Positions 17,435-25,472 of a stretch of 51,664 bases of DNA are shown in pieces (the stretch's first letter is position 1; each line of letters begins with the position of its first letter). This DNA comes from Bacillus albus (GTDB lineage: Bacteria > Bacillota > Bacilli > Bacillales > Bacillaceae_G): NCBI RefSeq assembly GCF_001884185.1, contig NZ_MAOE01000078.1, positions 1 to 51,664 of the forward strand, written 5' to 3'. The position numbers were made by a program, and so were the translations under genes. Below the pieces are notes generated by a model, which worked only from the letters and a program-made list of their open reading frames with translations, was not told where the DNA came from and did not search any database.

Positions 17435-18058
17435 TTATCTTAAAGTAATCCATTCATAGCTTGCCCACTCTTTTGGTTTCTTATCGTACTTGATACGACC
17501 AGTCGTACAAAATGAAGCAATCATCCATTGTACACGGTTCATCTTTGCATACGGATCAATACAATCCTCTATTTTTTTCAATTGATAACCTGTACTATTT
17601 TTCTGCCAAATTGTATATAAACGAAGATGTGTTGTTGTAACAAGTCTAACTTTTGTTGTAACTTGCCACTTTGAGATTTTTGTTAAATCTTCTTTTACTT
17701 TTCTTTCATACTCTTGTTTTACTACTTTATAACCCTTCTCCTTATTGATTAGTCCATTTGAGAATGCAAAAGGCATTTGATGCACCTCATAGACGGTTCC
17801 CTCTTCGTCTCCTAAAATATTTGATTCTACCAGGAATATATTTTTTAATTTTAACTGTTCTGTTAATTCTTTTCCATTCCGATAAAATGATTTTTTTATC
17901 TTCTGTAGTAAGATAACCTGCACAATTAATCCAATTAATAAAGGATATGCTAATACCAATAACATATTAATAAACATGTTTAGAATGAGAACTCCTATAA
18001 GCACAAATATTGTAAAGTAAATATATTTTTCTCTTTGATGAATGATTTTACTGTTCAA
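17435..18058 (-). CDS. Membrane protein at end of Tad operon (207 aa)
   Basis: The start is TTG 18058, which overlaps the TGA stop of the upstream peptidase gene as TTGA and has GGAGGTATC at the right distance. Two closely spaced hydrophobic segments (about 15-60, LIGVLILNMF... and LLIGLIVQVIL) are followed by a soluble C-terminal part rich in K, T and W. No family is recognised. Translational coupling to the prepilin peptidase and its place as last gene suggest an accessory part of the pilus machine. A decayed partial duplicate lies just downstream. Confidence 0.7.
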   Translation of the reverse strand: MNSKIIHQREKYIYFTIFVLIGVLILNMFINMLLVLAYPLLIGLIVQVILLQKIKKSFYRNGKELTEQLKLKNIFLVESNILGDEEGTVYEVHQMPFAFSNGLINKEKGYKVVKQEYERKVKEDLTKISKWQVTTKVRLVTTTHLRLYTIWQKNSTGYQLKKIEDCIDPYAKMNRVQWMIASFCTTGRIKYDKKPKEWASYEWITLR

Positions 18059-18708
18059 GCCAAGATACCTCCGTTGTGATATATAGTAAACGCAACATAC
18101 ACCAGTGCTCCTAATAAAATAGAACAAGCACCTGGAAAGCTCTGTATCAGCTGTATATCTTTCCTAGGTAGTTTTGCACCAAACATAGAAGCAGCATGCT
18201 CTAATTGGTCTTTAATTGCTCCTATAAACCCCAAAATCTTAATTAATCGATACACACTAGCAATCCAAAAGAATAGTAAATGGAAAGCTGTTAGTGTAAT
18301 TGCGGTAAACACAGCCGATTCTTCTACTACATTGCTAACATATAAAGCTACCACCACAAGCATTTTCGTATCACCAGGTGAAGAAAATTTAAATATCTCT
18401 AACAATAAACCACATGCTAAGGCCATGCCTAGTACAATCGCAATCTCTTTGCCTGTTCTTATTCCAGCAAAATACGTGATTCCTATCCCCAAAATTAAGA
18501 ATTGGAGATGCCACACATTCCTCGTTTTTCTATATTTCAAATCAGTAAATACGTTTAGGATCATGTAACTTAGTAGTAACCCTATAATATACAAAAACAC
18601 TCTCTTCTCTCCTTTTCTTAATCCAAATACAATATGTTTTCTAAAAAAGGGAACTACTTCTAGTAGTAGTCCCCCTATGCTTACTATTAAATTTATATTT
18701 AGTTCCAA
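18055..18708 (-). CDS. Prepilin peptidase-like protein (A24 family, TadV/CpaA type)
   Basis: 217 residues, polytopic. The A24 aspartates are seen as TDLKYRKTRN after the second helix (first catalytic Asp) and as SSPGDTKML, where families usually have GxGD. The PGD variant keeps the aspartate but not the first glycine. It should cleave the leader of the three Flp pilins encoded directly upstream; its start overlaps the last pilin gene by 10 bases. The N terminus has an extra helix before the catalytic part. Confidence 0.8.
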   Translation of the reverse strand: MELNINLIVSIGGLLLEVVPFFRKHIVFGLRKGEKRVFLYIIGLLLSYMILNVFTDLKYRKTRNVWHLQFLILGIGITYFAGIRTGKEIAIVLGMALACGLLLEIFKFSSPGDTKMLVVVALYVSNVVEESAVFTAITLTAFHLLFFWIASVYRLIKILGFIGAIKDQLEHAASMFGAKLPRKDIQLIQSFPGACSILLGALVYVAFTIYHNGGILA

Positions 18709-18899
18709 GAATCTACATCTGCATTTTTTGATGCTTTTGTGAATCGAGCTAGAATTGTATCATAGCCACCTTGAATTGCTTTCCATACAAATGGCCCAAT
18801 TACTAATACGATAATTACTGCCAAGGCGATTAACATACCGTTTTCTGATGATAACTGTGAGTCTTCGTTTTTTAACCAATTTTTCATTTTTGCTAACAT
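18699..18899 (-). CDS. Flp-type pilin, copy 3
   Basis: 66 residues, differing from the two upstream copies only at a few positions (KNADVDSWN end, one residue shorter). A basic cytoplasmic start (MLAKMKNWLKNED) is followed by SSENG and a hydrophobic helix (MLIALAVIIVLVIGPFVW), as in class IV pilins cleaved after Gly. The Glu-Tyr pair found after the cleavage site in most Flp pilins is absent. Preceded by AGGAGAAAG. Confidence 0.8.
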   Translation of the reverse strand: MLAKMKNWLKNEDSQLSSENGMLIALAVIIVLVIGPFVWKAIQGGYDTILARFTKASKNADVDSWN

Positions 18900-18970
18900 A
18901 TTATTCTTTCTCCTTTATATATTGATTTTAAGAATTTAATAAATAAGAACTTCCCTATCTAAATCTTCTA

Positions 18971-19174
18971 TTACTTATTCCAAGAATTTACGTCTGCATT
19001 GCTTGATGCTTTTGTGAATCGAGCTAGAATTGTATCATAGCCACCTTGAATTGCTTTCCATACAAATGGCCCAATTACTAATACGATAATTACTGCCAAG
19101 GCAATTAACATACCGTTTTCTGATGATAACTGTGAGTCTTCGTTTTTTAACCAATTTTTCATTTTTGCTAACAT
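18971..19174 (-). CDS. Flp-type pilin, copy 2
   Basis: 67 residues. The coding DNA is nearly identical to copies 1 and 3 for about 180 bases, which points to recent tandem duplication or gene conversion. The hydrophobic helix is followed by a polar tail (GGYDTILARFTKASSNADV). It should assemble into the pilus after TadV-type cleavage. Confidence 0.82.
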   Translation of the reverse strand: MLAKMKNWLKNEDSQLSSENGMLIALAVIIVLVIGPFVWKAIQGGYDTILARFTKASSNADVNSWNK

Positions 19175-19240
19175 GATTAGAACTCCCTTATCTATTTATT
19201 TGAGCTATACGTAATAAACATCATTGTTTTAAAAATTCTA

Positions 19241-19444
19241 TTATTTGTTCCAAGTATTCACATCTGCATTGCTTGATGCTTTTGTAAATCGAGCTAGAAT
19301 TGTGTCATACCCGCCTTGAATTGCTTTCCATACAAACGGGCCAATCACTAATACAATAATTACAGCCAAGGCAATTAACATACCATTTTCTGATGATAAT
19401 TGTGAGTCTTCGTTTTTTAACCAATTCTTCATTTTTGTTAACAT
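19241..19444 (-). CDS. Flp-type pilin, copy 1
   Basis: 67 residues, first of three tandem pilins, preceded by AAGAGGAGC. The only amino-acid changes against copy 2 are T for A at position 3 and T for S near the end (VNTWNK), while several codons differ silently. Selection for the same protein is therefore visible. It follows tadC by about 40 bases. Confidence 0.82.
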   Translation of the reverse strand: MLTKMKNWLKNEDSQLSSENGMLIALAVIIVLVIGPFVWKAIQGGYDTILARFTKASSNADVNTWNK

Positions 19445-19486
19445 GTGTATTGCTCCTCTTCTTATTCAATTTGGGATACTAGCTTC

Positions 19487-20353
19487 TTATATACTTGCAA
19501 ATCCTTGCATTAAGGATTGAATAACAATAACCATTGGATAAATCACAATACAGCCAATAACTGCAACGTTAAATTTATTCATTTCCATTGGCTTATTTTG
19601 AATGAGACGGTTATAGTTCTCATGTTTTAGCTCTCGCATCATTTTAATCTGCGCGTCCATAATACGAAGGCTCTGTACCTTGTCCGTTTTTTGTGCTTGT
19701 TGCAATGCAATCGTAAAGGTATTGACTTCTGGACTATTTAAAGCTGCTGCAAAGTTACGAAATGGTTGATCCGAACCCGCATACATTTCTAATTCCGCTG
19801 TAAGTGTAGATACATATGGTCGAAGATGTCTCCCTGCATATATTTGCGCCTTTTTTACTGCTTCTAATGTTGTATGTGTTTTTAACAGCTGCAACATCGG
19901 AATTAGATACTCTGGTAATTCAAATTTCCTTGCTTCTATCGCCTGCTTGATTCTTTTCTTTAATAAATAATCAGGATAGAAATAAAGCAGTGGTGAAATC
20001 AAAACTCCCACTTTAAATAGGTAGTAATCATGAAACACTGTACATATCAAGAAAACAGAAGTGAAAATGATGGGATACGCAACCTTCATTTTCAAATATT
20101 CTTCTGGTTTCGTATCCAAACCAGCTTCTTCTAATTTTTTCTGAATCTGCTCTTTCTTTTCTTCTGTCAGATACTTATGTGATAATGACTGAAAAGGAGC
20201 AAGCATCATTTGATTTAAATTCTTCTTTTCAATTCGTCTTGCATTTTCTACATAGTTTGTAAGTAGACTACCATTATCTTTTTTACTTTGTAGAAAGGTA
20301 GAAAATACCCAATACATGACAACGAATACCACTACAGCTAAAATCGTAGTCAC
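19487..20353 (-). CDS. tadC: TadC-like inner membrane platform protein
   Basis: 288 residues from GTG 20353, one base after the tadB stop and with GAGGG inside the tadB end, so the two are coupled. A membrane helix at the start, two in the middle (SVFLICTVFHDYYLF, VGVLISPLLYF) and one at the end surround a cytoplasmic T2SF-type domain with the AIEARKFELPEYLIPMLQLL pattern. With TadB it should form the base on which the TadA ATPase acts. Confidence 0.8.
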   Translation of the reverse strand: MTTILAVVVFVVMYWVFSTFLQSKKDNGSLLTNYVENARRIEKKNLNQMMLAPFQSLSHKYLTEEKKEQIQKKLEEAGLDTKPEEYLKMKVAYPIIFTSVFLICTVFHDYYLFKVGVLISPLLYFYPDYLLKKRIKQAIEARKFELPEYLIPMLQLLKTHTTLEAVKKAQIYAGRHLRPYVSTLTAELEMYAGSDQPFRNFAAALNSPEVNTFTIALQQAQKTDKVQSLRIMDAQIKMMRELKHENYNRLIQNKPMEMNKFNVAVIGCIVIYPMVIVIQSLMQGFASI

Positions 20354-20354
20354 T

Positions 20355-21287
20355 TTATTTCCCTCTTTCTGTCGGGTTATAATTTGCAATCTTTTCTACG
20401 CGGGTTGCTAAGAAAAATACAATGAACATATTTACCGCTAATGCGATTTTCCCCATCATAGAACCTGCTAAAAATCCATATGCTTCTTTTGACATCAACA
20501 TAATTACAATCGGCATGGCAATGACGATTAAGCAGTTCTGTACAAAGGCACGTTGTGCTTGCGACAAACTTGAACGTAATCTTGCCAGGTATAGCTTTTG
20601 TTTTTCGAAATCTTCTGCAATATCTAGTAAGACTTGCACTGAATTTGCTCCGCCTTCTCGGCTACACACTTCCAACATTTCATGGAAAAATACCAATTCT
20701 CTAAAGTTAAACGTTTCATTGAATCCTCTAAATGCACGGTGCATTGTAGTTCCACCTTCTAATAAAAGAGAAACTTTTTCTATTTCTTCTTGAATGCTTT
20801 CATGCATCATTGGTTTAACCTGAACTAACACCCGTTTTGCGTTATTACTAATTTGAAGTGCATTCGCTACAGCCTTCATATAGATAGAAAGACGATCAAT
20901 GACAACCAAGTAGTAACGTTTTTTTCTTCGATAGAGAAGAAATCTCGGAACTAAAAATCCAGATAAAACGGAAATCAGTGTAAAAGGATCTCTTCCAAAA
21001 GAAAAATAGAATACTGCTGCAATACTCATTCCAGAAAGAATTGTATATACCCAGTACATGCTTTTCGTCAATTTCCATTCGAACTTTTGGGCTTCTTGGA
21101 TAACGGATTGTGGCAAATACATCCGCATGCCTTTAATATTCCTTAATTCCAAACGCCTTTCTTCTTTCTCATTTTCTTGTATAAATTGAGAAAGAGTAGA
21201 ACCCTTAGATTTCGCAAAAAGTAAAACGAGAAATACTACACTAATAAAGATTAAAAATATACACCCATAGGCGAACAAACTATGCAT
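20355..21287 (-). CDS. tadB: TadB-like inner membrane platform protein
   Basis: 310 residues. The start is ATG 21287 with GGAGGTGCAGT upstream, overlapping the end of tadA by eight bases. It has an N-terminal helix, two central helices, a T2SF domain (EKVSLLLEGGTTMHRAFRGF, FFHEMLEVCSREGG, VLLDIAEDFEKQK) and a C-terminal helix pair. This order is that of TadB proteins. Expected to pair with TadC. Confidence 0.82.
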   Translation of the reverse strand: MHSLFAYGCIFLIFISVVFLVLLFAKSKGSTLSQFIQENEKEERRLELRNIKGMRMYLPQSVIQEAQKFEWKLTKSMYWVYTILSGMSIAAVFYFSFGRDPFTLISVLSGFLVPRFLLYRRKKRYYLVVIDRLSIYMKAVANALQISNNAKRVLVQVKPMMHESIQEEIEKVSLLLEGGTTMHRAFRGFNETFNFRELVFFHEMLEVCSREGGANSVQVLLDIAEDFEKQKLYLARLRSSLSQAQRAFVQNCLIVIAMPIVIMLMSKEAYGFLAGSMMGKIALAVNMFIVFFLATRVEKIANYNPTERGK

Positions 21288-22713
21288 ACTGCACCTCCTG
21301 TTGTGAAAGGAATGGTACATAAAGAGCTGGGTTTACAGTAGAAGAACGGAATTTCTTCTCCATTTCGGCTGACATTTTTGCTGTAACGATATGATCTCCA
21401 TGAATCTTTCCTACTCTCTCATTCATTTCATCGTATTCCTCACCTGTAGGAATAAATTGAGAAAGCTGATTGAACTGTATGTCATCTTGATAATCCAATA
21501 ATTCAATCATCTCTGTAATATAGCGATTCCCATCATCTTTCTTTTCTAAAAAGACAACCAAATCGAATGTTTGAGAAATTAATTCATATAAATACTGCGC
21601 ATCGATATTGGCACCACTTTGCAGGCACATAAGCATTAAACGTCTAACTGCTTCTTTTGCACTTCTTGCATGGACAGAGGTGAAACCAGGATGTCCTGTT
21701 TGGAAGAAGTTAATCATTTTTAACGCTTCCTTCCCCCTTGATTCCCCTACAATTAATCGCTTTGGTCCTTGACGTAAAGCATTTGTTAACAATCTATCAA
21801 AATCGATTGCATTTTCTTCTACTTCCGATGCCCTACACTGCATCGGAACAAAATGATGTTCTGGAAAAATGCGATGCAAATATAATTCAGGGTTATCTTC
21901 TACTACCAGAGTACGTTCTTTTTTCTTTCCTTTCGGAATGTGAGAGGCAAGATATTTCATAAACTCTGATTTCCCTGTACCCGTAGCTCCAGCAACTAGA
22001 ATATTCATTTTAGATTTCACGGCTGCAGCCAAAAAGTCCAACATCACTTTTGACGCTTGATTAGTAGATAGCATACGCTCTTCAGAAGCACGGAGGTGAT
22101 CCGCATTCTTACGAATCGTTATTGTTGTTCCGAGTCCCCCAAGTTCATCTAGCGCAATATTGATACGGATATACGGAAACACGCAGTCCACATACGGCTT
22201 TGCCGTATTTAATGACTCTGATGTACTGTTTACCATCTTATAGGCTAAAGCTTTCACTTCTTCTTCCGTCTCAAATCGGTAAGGGAAGGTACATTCTCCC
22301 TCTCCAATTTTTTCGTAAATAATTTCTTTTGTGCCATTGATATAAATATCGGTTACATCCTTATCTTCTTTTAAAGGTTCTATAATCCCAAATCCCACAA
22401 TATCGTCACACACCATATTTAGTAACTGTTCAGAAGGTACATCTGAAATAACGACTTGATTACTTAGTAAAAAGCTTTTAATGATTTGTTCTACAGCTGC
22501 TCTCTTTTCTTTATTCATAAAGGATTCACTGAGGATATCACGATGGTCTTTTACTAAAAATGCACGAATTTCATCCGTTATATCTTTAATTTGTTGAGCA
22601 GTAGTTGTTCCTAATTTTCGCGCCGATTTGGAACGAATCATATAACCAAAGTGATATAAATCCACTCGATTTCGCCTTAAAGCGACTTGTTTCTCCTGTA
22701 AATGGCCCCACAT
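21280..22713 (-). CDS. tadA: TadA/CpaF-type pilus assembly ATPase
   Basis: 477 residues from ATG 22713 with AAGGGAGGCAAG upstream. Residues about 90-200 form the N-terminal domain (VCDDIVGFGIIEPL and DIYINGT are typical CpaF). Walker A is VAGATGTGKSEF (about 238-249), followed by the Asp box VVEDNPEL, the Walker B region RLIVGESRGKEAL and the His box TGHPGFTSVHARSAKEAV. It is a hexameric secretion ATPase that should drive Flp pilus extension and perhaps retraction. It lies between the CpaE-like ATPase and tadB in one operon. Confidence 0.93.
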   Translation of the reverse strand: MWGHLQEKQVALRRNRVDLYHFGYMIRSKSARKLGTTTAQQIKDITDEIRAFLVKDHRDILSESFMNKEKRAAVEQIIKSFLLSNQVVISDVPSEQLLNMVCDDIVGFGIIEPLKEDKDVTDIYINGTKEIIYEKIGEGECTFPYRFETEEEVKALAYKMVNSTSESLNTAKPYVDCVFPYIRINIALDELGGLGTTITIRKNADHLRASEERMLSTNQASKVMLDFLAAAVKSKMNILVAGATGTGKSEFMKYLASHIPKGKKKERTLVVEDNPELYLHRIFPEHHFVPMQCRASEVEENAIDFDRLLTNALRQGPKRLIVGESRGKEALKMINFFQTGHPGFTSVHARSAKEAVRRLMLMCLQSGANIDAQYLYELISQTFDLVVFLEKKDDGNRYITEMIELLDYQDDIQFNQLSQFIPTGEEYDEMNERVGKIHGDHIVTAKMSAEMEKKFRSSTVNPALYVPFLSQQEVQYA

Positions 22714-22729
22714 ACTACTTGCCTCCCTT

Positions 22730-23551
22730 TTAATTTCGTAAACCAAAGAGACCCTTTTTCATAGAGGATGTATGCTGGGATGGAATATCAAGACCAGCTG
22801 CTTCCATAATGTGATGGACCTTTGTATTAATTTGCGGGGAACCAAATTGCATACCCCATTCATAACTTGTACGATCTCTGTCATACGGAATGGTTACTGC
22901 AATTTTTTGAGAAGAAAGTTTTTCAATATCTTCTACATAATCCTTGTCTGCCATATTTAGTACATGAATCATTCGAGGTAATGTTAGCTTTGCTTCTTCT
23001 ATCAATTGTAATTCTCGCTTAATAGCTAACGCACCACGAGGATTTCCATTTAACACATGAACAACAAGATCTGATTGATATAAGATTGGATAACTCAGCA
23101 CCTCGGATAATTCAGTTGGTACTGATAGAACGATATAATCATATTCTGTATCTACAAGTGACTCTACAAATGTCGTTACAAACAATTCTTTGTTTTGAAT
23201 CTCTGGGAATTGAGCTAAGCTATAACCTGATGGAAACACCAGAAAATCCATCTTATCGTGCAATTTTTGCATCAACCTTGGATTCACTTTTTTCTCTAAT
23301 AAATCTTGCTTGGTACAAATATACTGCGAGAGATTGTATTCATTTTCTTTTCTTACAAGCTCTAATATGTTTTTACTATCGTGGCTAAGACCAGTTCCAA
23401 CTGCGAAGCTTGGTCTTACTTGGTCTGCTTCTACATAAAGCACCTTTTTCCCTAAATGAGCTAATTCATTTGCCATCGCAATACTTAATGTACTTTTTCC
23501 TACATTTTCGTTTGTCGCATAAAAGGCAATGATTCTTACTTGCCGCTCCAT
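22730..23551 (-). CDS. CpaE/MinD-like ATPase
   Basis: 273 residues, SD present (the upstream gene ends 16 bases before). The P-loop reads ATNENVGKSTLS, a deviant Walker A that keeps the GKST but not the usual first lysine/glycines. VLYVEADQVRPS is the A'-like segment and YDYIVLSVPTELSEV the Walker B position. There is no receiver-like N-terminal domain. Such proteins place the Tad machine at the membrane. It is the second Tad-linked MinD-like protein in the window, the other being the 498-aa protein at 30307. Confidence 0.82.
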   Translation of the reverse strand: MERQVRIIAFYATNENVGKSTLSIAMANELAHLGKKVLYVEADQVRPSFAVGTGLSHDSKNILELVRKENEYNLSQYICTKQDLLEKKVNPRLMQKLHDKMDFLVFPSGYSLAQFPEIQNKELFVTTFVESLVDTEYDYIVLSVPTELSEVLSYPILYQSDLVVHVLNGNPRGALAIKRELQLIEEAKLTLPRMIHVLNMADKDYVEDIEKLSSQKIAVTIPYDRDRTSYEWGMQFGSPQINTKVHHIMEAAGLDIPSQHTSSMKKGLFGLRN

Positions 23552-23567
23552 CTTAATAACCCCTTTC

Positions 23568-24428
23568 TTACTTGGACTCGTTCAGATATTGTGCTACATA
23601 CTCTTTTACATTTTTAGAAATTGGATTAGTCGAATGCTTCTCTACATAGTCTAAAATGTTCTTCTGATCAGATATTTGCGAGAATCCTTCAGCTGGTTCT
23701 AATTCTTTCCCTGTTTGTTCCACCTTTTGTCCGACCGCAACAGGAATGACATCTCCAAGTGTTTTTGCACGATTTAAGTATTGAAGTTGTTCAGGTGAAA
23801 CAGCCAGTGTATATAATCGCGTTACTTTTGGCTTCTGTTTTCCTTCTTGTTCCTCTTTTGATTCTTTCTTTTCTAGCACGAAGGCATCTTCTGTATTGCT
23901 ATCTTTTGCAGCTGTCACACGTACACGTTGGAACAGACCACCGAAGATAACCTTCTCATTGTCCCCTTCTTTCACAACCTGCTTAAAATACAAGTCCACA
24001 TATGTGTTTGGAATAATACTATTCCCTGAACTTGTTTCCAAATCAACGAGTAATGGGAAAGCAACTTCTCCATCTTTCAAATTTAAAATGGCAGAGTCCG
24101 GTAACTCTTCTTTCTTTACTACTTTGTTTTTAAAGAGATAGCTATTTTCAGAAATGGGTTGCCCATCATTTGTCCACTTCCCTACAACATCTTTTTTGCT
24201 TACACGTAATGCATTTGGTGGAATCGCATCACCAGGTAATGTTCGTTCCACTAGCATGTCTTCTTTAATCTCTGTGTGTGCAGGTATCTCCTTTGCGGCT
24301 ACAACAATCTTTGTTGGTTTTACTGCATTTTCTACTGCAAAATGATTGTATCCATAGATACCCGCTACTGTTACAGCAGCTAGACCTACCGCAACAATCT
24401 GCTTCTTTTGAAACTTAGATGGTTTCAA
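23568..24428 (-). CDS. cpaB: CpaB/RcpC-like SAF-domain protein
   Basis: 286 residues from TTG 24428, with AAGGAGGA nine bases upstream. One N-terminal membrane helix (about 10-30) precedes a SAF domain (VVAAKEIPAHTEIKEDMLVE, LPGDAIPPNALR, VVGKWTNDGQPI). A RcpC-type C-terminal region follows (LVDLETSSGNSIIPNTYVDLYF). In Gram-negatives this protein belongs to the outer secretin part; here it probably sits between membrane and wall. It is first in the Tad operon and is preceded by the GGACACACC leader hairpin. Confidence 0.85.
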   Translation of the reverse strand: MKPSKFQKKQIVAVGLAAVTVAGIYGYNHFAVENAVKPTKIVVAAKEIPAHTEIKEDMLVERTLPGDAIPPNALRVSKKDVVGKWTNDGQPISENSYLFKNKVVKKEELPDSAILNLKDGEVAFPLLVDLETSSGNSIIPNTYVDLYFKQVVKEGDNEKVIFGGLFQRVRVTAAKDSNTEDAFVLEKKESKEEQEGKQKPKVTRLYTLAVSPEQLQYLNRAKTLGDVIPVAVGQKVEQTGKELEPAEGFSQISDQKNILDYVEKHSTNPISKNVKEYVAQYLNESK

Positions 24429-24466
24429 TGTTTGTATTCCTCCTTATGTAGTCTTTAAACGCAAAA

Positions 24467-24509
24467 AAAGGACACACCTATGGCATAATGCGCCTTAGGT
24501 GTGTCCTTT
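24467..24509 (-). promoter_or_regulatory. GGACACACC leader hairpin before the Tad operon
   Basis: Read on minus, AGGACACACCTA and TAGGTGTGTCCT form a 12-bp stem with a 15-base loop, followed directly by TTTTTTT and, 25 bases later, AAGGAGGA. There is no same-strand gene within reach that would need a terminator here. A conditional terminator (attenuator) in the operon leader is therefore the better reading. Confidence 0.7.
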
Positions 24510-24713
24510 TAGCTAATCTAAAGTCTATATGAAAATGTTGGATTCGATTTCTTTAATATTACAATTTCAATATTATGATATATAGAGTTTTATGTCAATC
24601 ATTTCTAAAAAAAATATTATTTTTACCATTTCAAATCTCTGATTTTAAAACTCAAAAACCCTTGAAAACATTGTCATATCAATTTTTTCAAGCAATTAAC
24701 CCACATGTAAATA

Positions 24714-24722
24714 TGGTATAAT
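24714..24722 (+). promoter_or_regulatory. Extended -10 promoter of the toxin gene
   Basis: TGGTATAAT gives a perfect -10 with the TGN extension. No good -35 is visible. Transcription would start near 24729. Confidence 0.55.
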
Positions 24723-24802
24723 TAATATAACGTAACTAAATATTTCAGGGTGGTCGGTTGCTATCCTTTCTCTTTCATTTTATGGAGAAAGGAGGTGATC
24801 GA

Positions 24803-24994
24803 ATGGATATACTTTTCACGATAGCGATTGAAATTCTGAAAGTAATTGCTAGAGAAGTCGCTGTATTTTTTGCAAAACGAGTAGGTAAATACCTATCAAC
24901 GTCTTGGAAGCAAATACAAAAAAAGCGACGAAAAACGAAAAGAACCACCCACAATGCCGGCAAGCGTTTGAAGGGTGATTCTAAAAGAAAATAA
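24803..24994 (+). CDS. Probable type I toxin (63 aa, hydrophobic-basic)
   Basis: ATG 24803 has the strong site AAAGGAGGTGATC. The peptide starts with an amphipathic/hydrophobic helix (MDILFTIAIEILKVIAREVA) and ends in a long basic tail (KKRRKTKRTTHN..., KRLKGDSKRK), as in some type I toxins such as YonT. The mRNA shows three control features. The SD lies in a 9-bp hairpin, 24764-24772 with 24785-24793. The 5' end (24749-24762) can pair with the 3' end (25004-25017) over 14 bases with two mismatches. A terminator stands at 25036-25064. A convergent promoter downstream can make an antisense RNA. Toxicity is inferred; the family is not recognised by name. Confidence 0.7.
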   Translation: MDILFTIAIEILKVIAREVAVFFAKRVGKYLSTSWKQIQKKRRKTKRTTHNAGKRLKGDSKRK

Positions 24995-25019
24995 ACTCTT
25001 TTTAGCAACCATCCACCTT

Positions 25020-25136
25020 GCGGTAGCAGTTACATAAGGCGAAGTGTTAGCAGCACTTCGTCTTTATTAGTTTATGCAAAAACTATCTTTATAATACTTC
25101 TACACATATTATAACACCAACTATCGTACATGTCAT
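25020..25136 (-). ncRNA. Candidate antisense antitoxin RNA with its promoter
   Basis: On the minus strand, ATGACA (25131-25136) and TATAAT (25108-25113) are exactly 17 bases apart, a near-consensus sigma-A promoter. Transcription would start near 25101 and run into the 3' part of the toxin mRNA, as in TxpA/RatA-type type I systems. The 3' end of this RNA is not determined; it probably extends beyond 25020 into the toxin transcript. Confidence 0.6.
25036..25068 (+). terminator. Terminator of the toxin mRNA
   Basis: AAGGCGAAGTG-TTAGCAG-CACTTCGTCTT forms an 11-bp stem with one G-U pair, followed by a T-rich tail. Confidence 0.75.
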
Positions 25137-25179
25137 GTGTATTCATCTATTACAGTTAGCGAAATAAAACAAAGTATTT

Positions 25180-25341
25180 TTAAAATGAAATCAATTTCGT
25201 TCCTGTTTCAAAATACTTTGCTGGAGCATAACTCTTCCCATTCCAATCCTGAAATTCATTTCCAATATATAAAGATATAATCATTGCGATTACTCCAATA
25301 AAAATAGCTCTTCTCACACGCTGCTTTTTCTTTTTATCCAC
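25180..25341 (-). CDS. 53-aa single-helix membrane peptide
   Basis: GTG 25341 is preceded by GAAAGGGGAAATCT. A basic start (VDKKKKQRVRR) is followed by one membrane helix (AIFIGVIAMIISLYIG) and a short outer part (NEFQDWNGKSYAPAKYF). The signal-like topology puts the C terminus outside. It lies between the 783-aa secreted protein and the toxin locus, and has a GGCACACCCC leader hairpin of the same design as the Tad operons, so it may be a small pilus accessory. No family recognised. Confidence 0.6.
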   Translation of the reverse strand: MDKKKKQRVRRAIFIGVIAMIISLYIGNEFQDWNGKSYAPAKYFETGTKLISF

Positions 25342-25365
25342 TCAGATTTCCCCTTTCTACGAAAA

Positions 25366-25394
25366 AAGGCACACCCCATTAAGGGGTGTGCCTT
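25366..25394 (-). promoter_or_regulatory. Leader hairpin (GGCACACCCC variant)
   Basis: AAGGCACACCCC/GGGGTGTGCCTT, 12-bp stem, 5-base loop, T-run on the minus strand, about 13 bases before the ribosome site of the 53-aa gene. It could also be the terminator of the 783-aa gene, whose stop is 79 bases upstream. Confidence 0.6.
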
Positions 25395-25472
25395 TGGTTT
25401 ATCCATTCAGCTACTAGTTTAAGAAGGATTATATACTTTTGTCGATTCAAGTTATTATACAATACTATTTAA

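Noticed and set aside
20422-20793. 123-aa plus-strand frame
   Set aside because: Antisense of tadB with no start signal.
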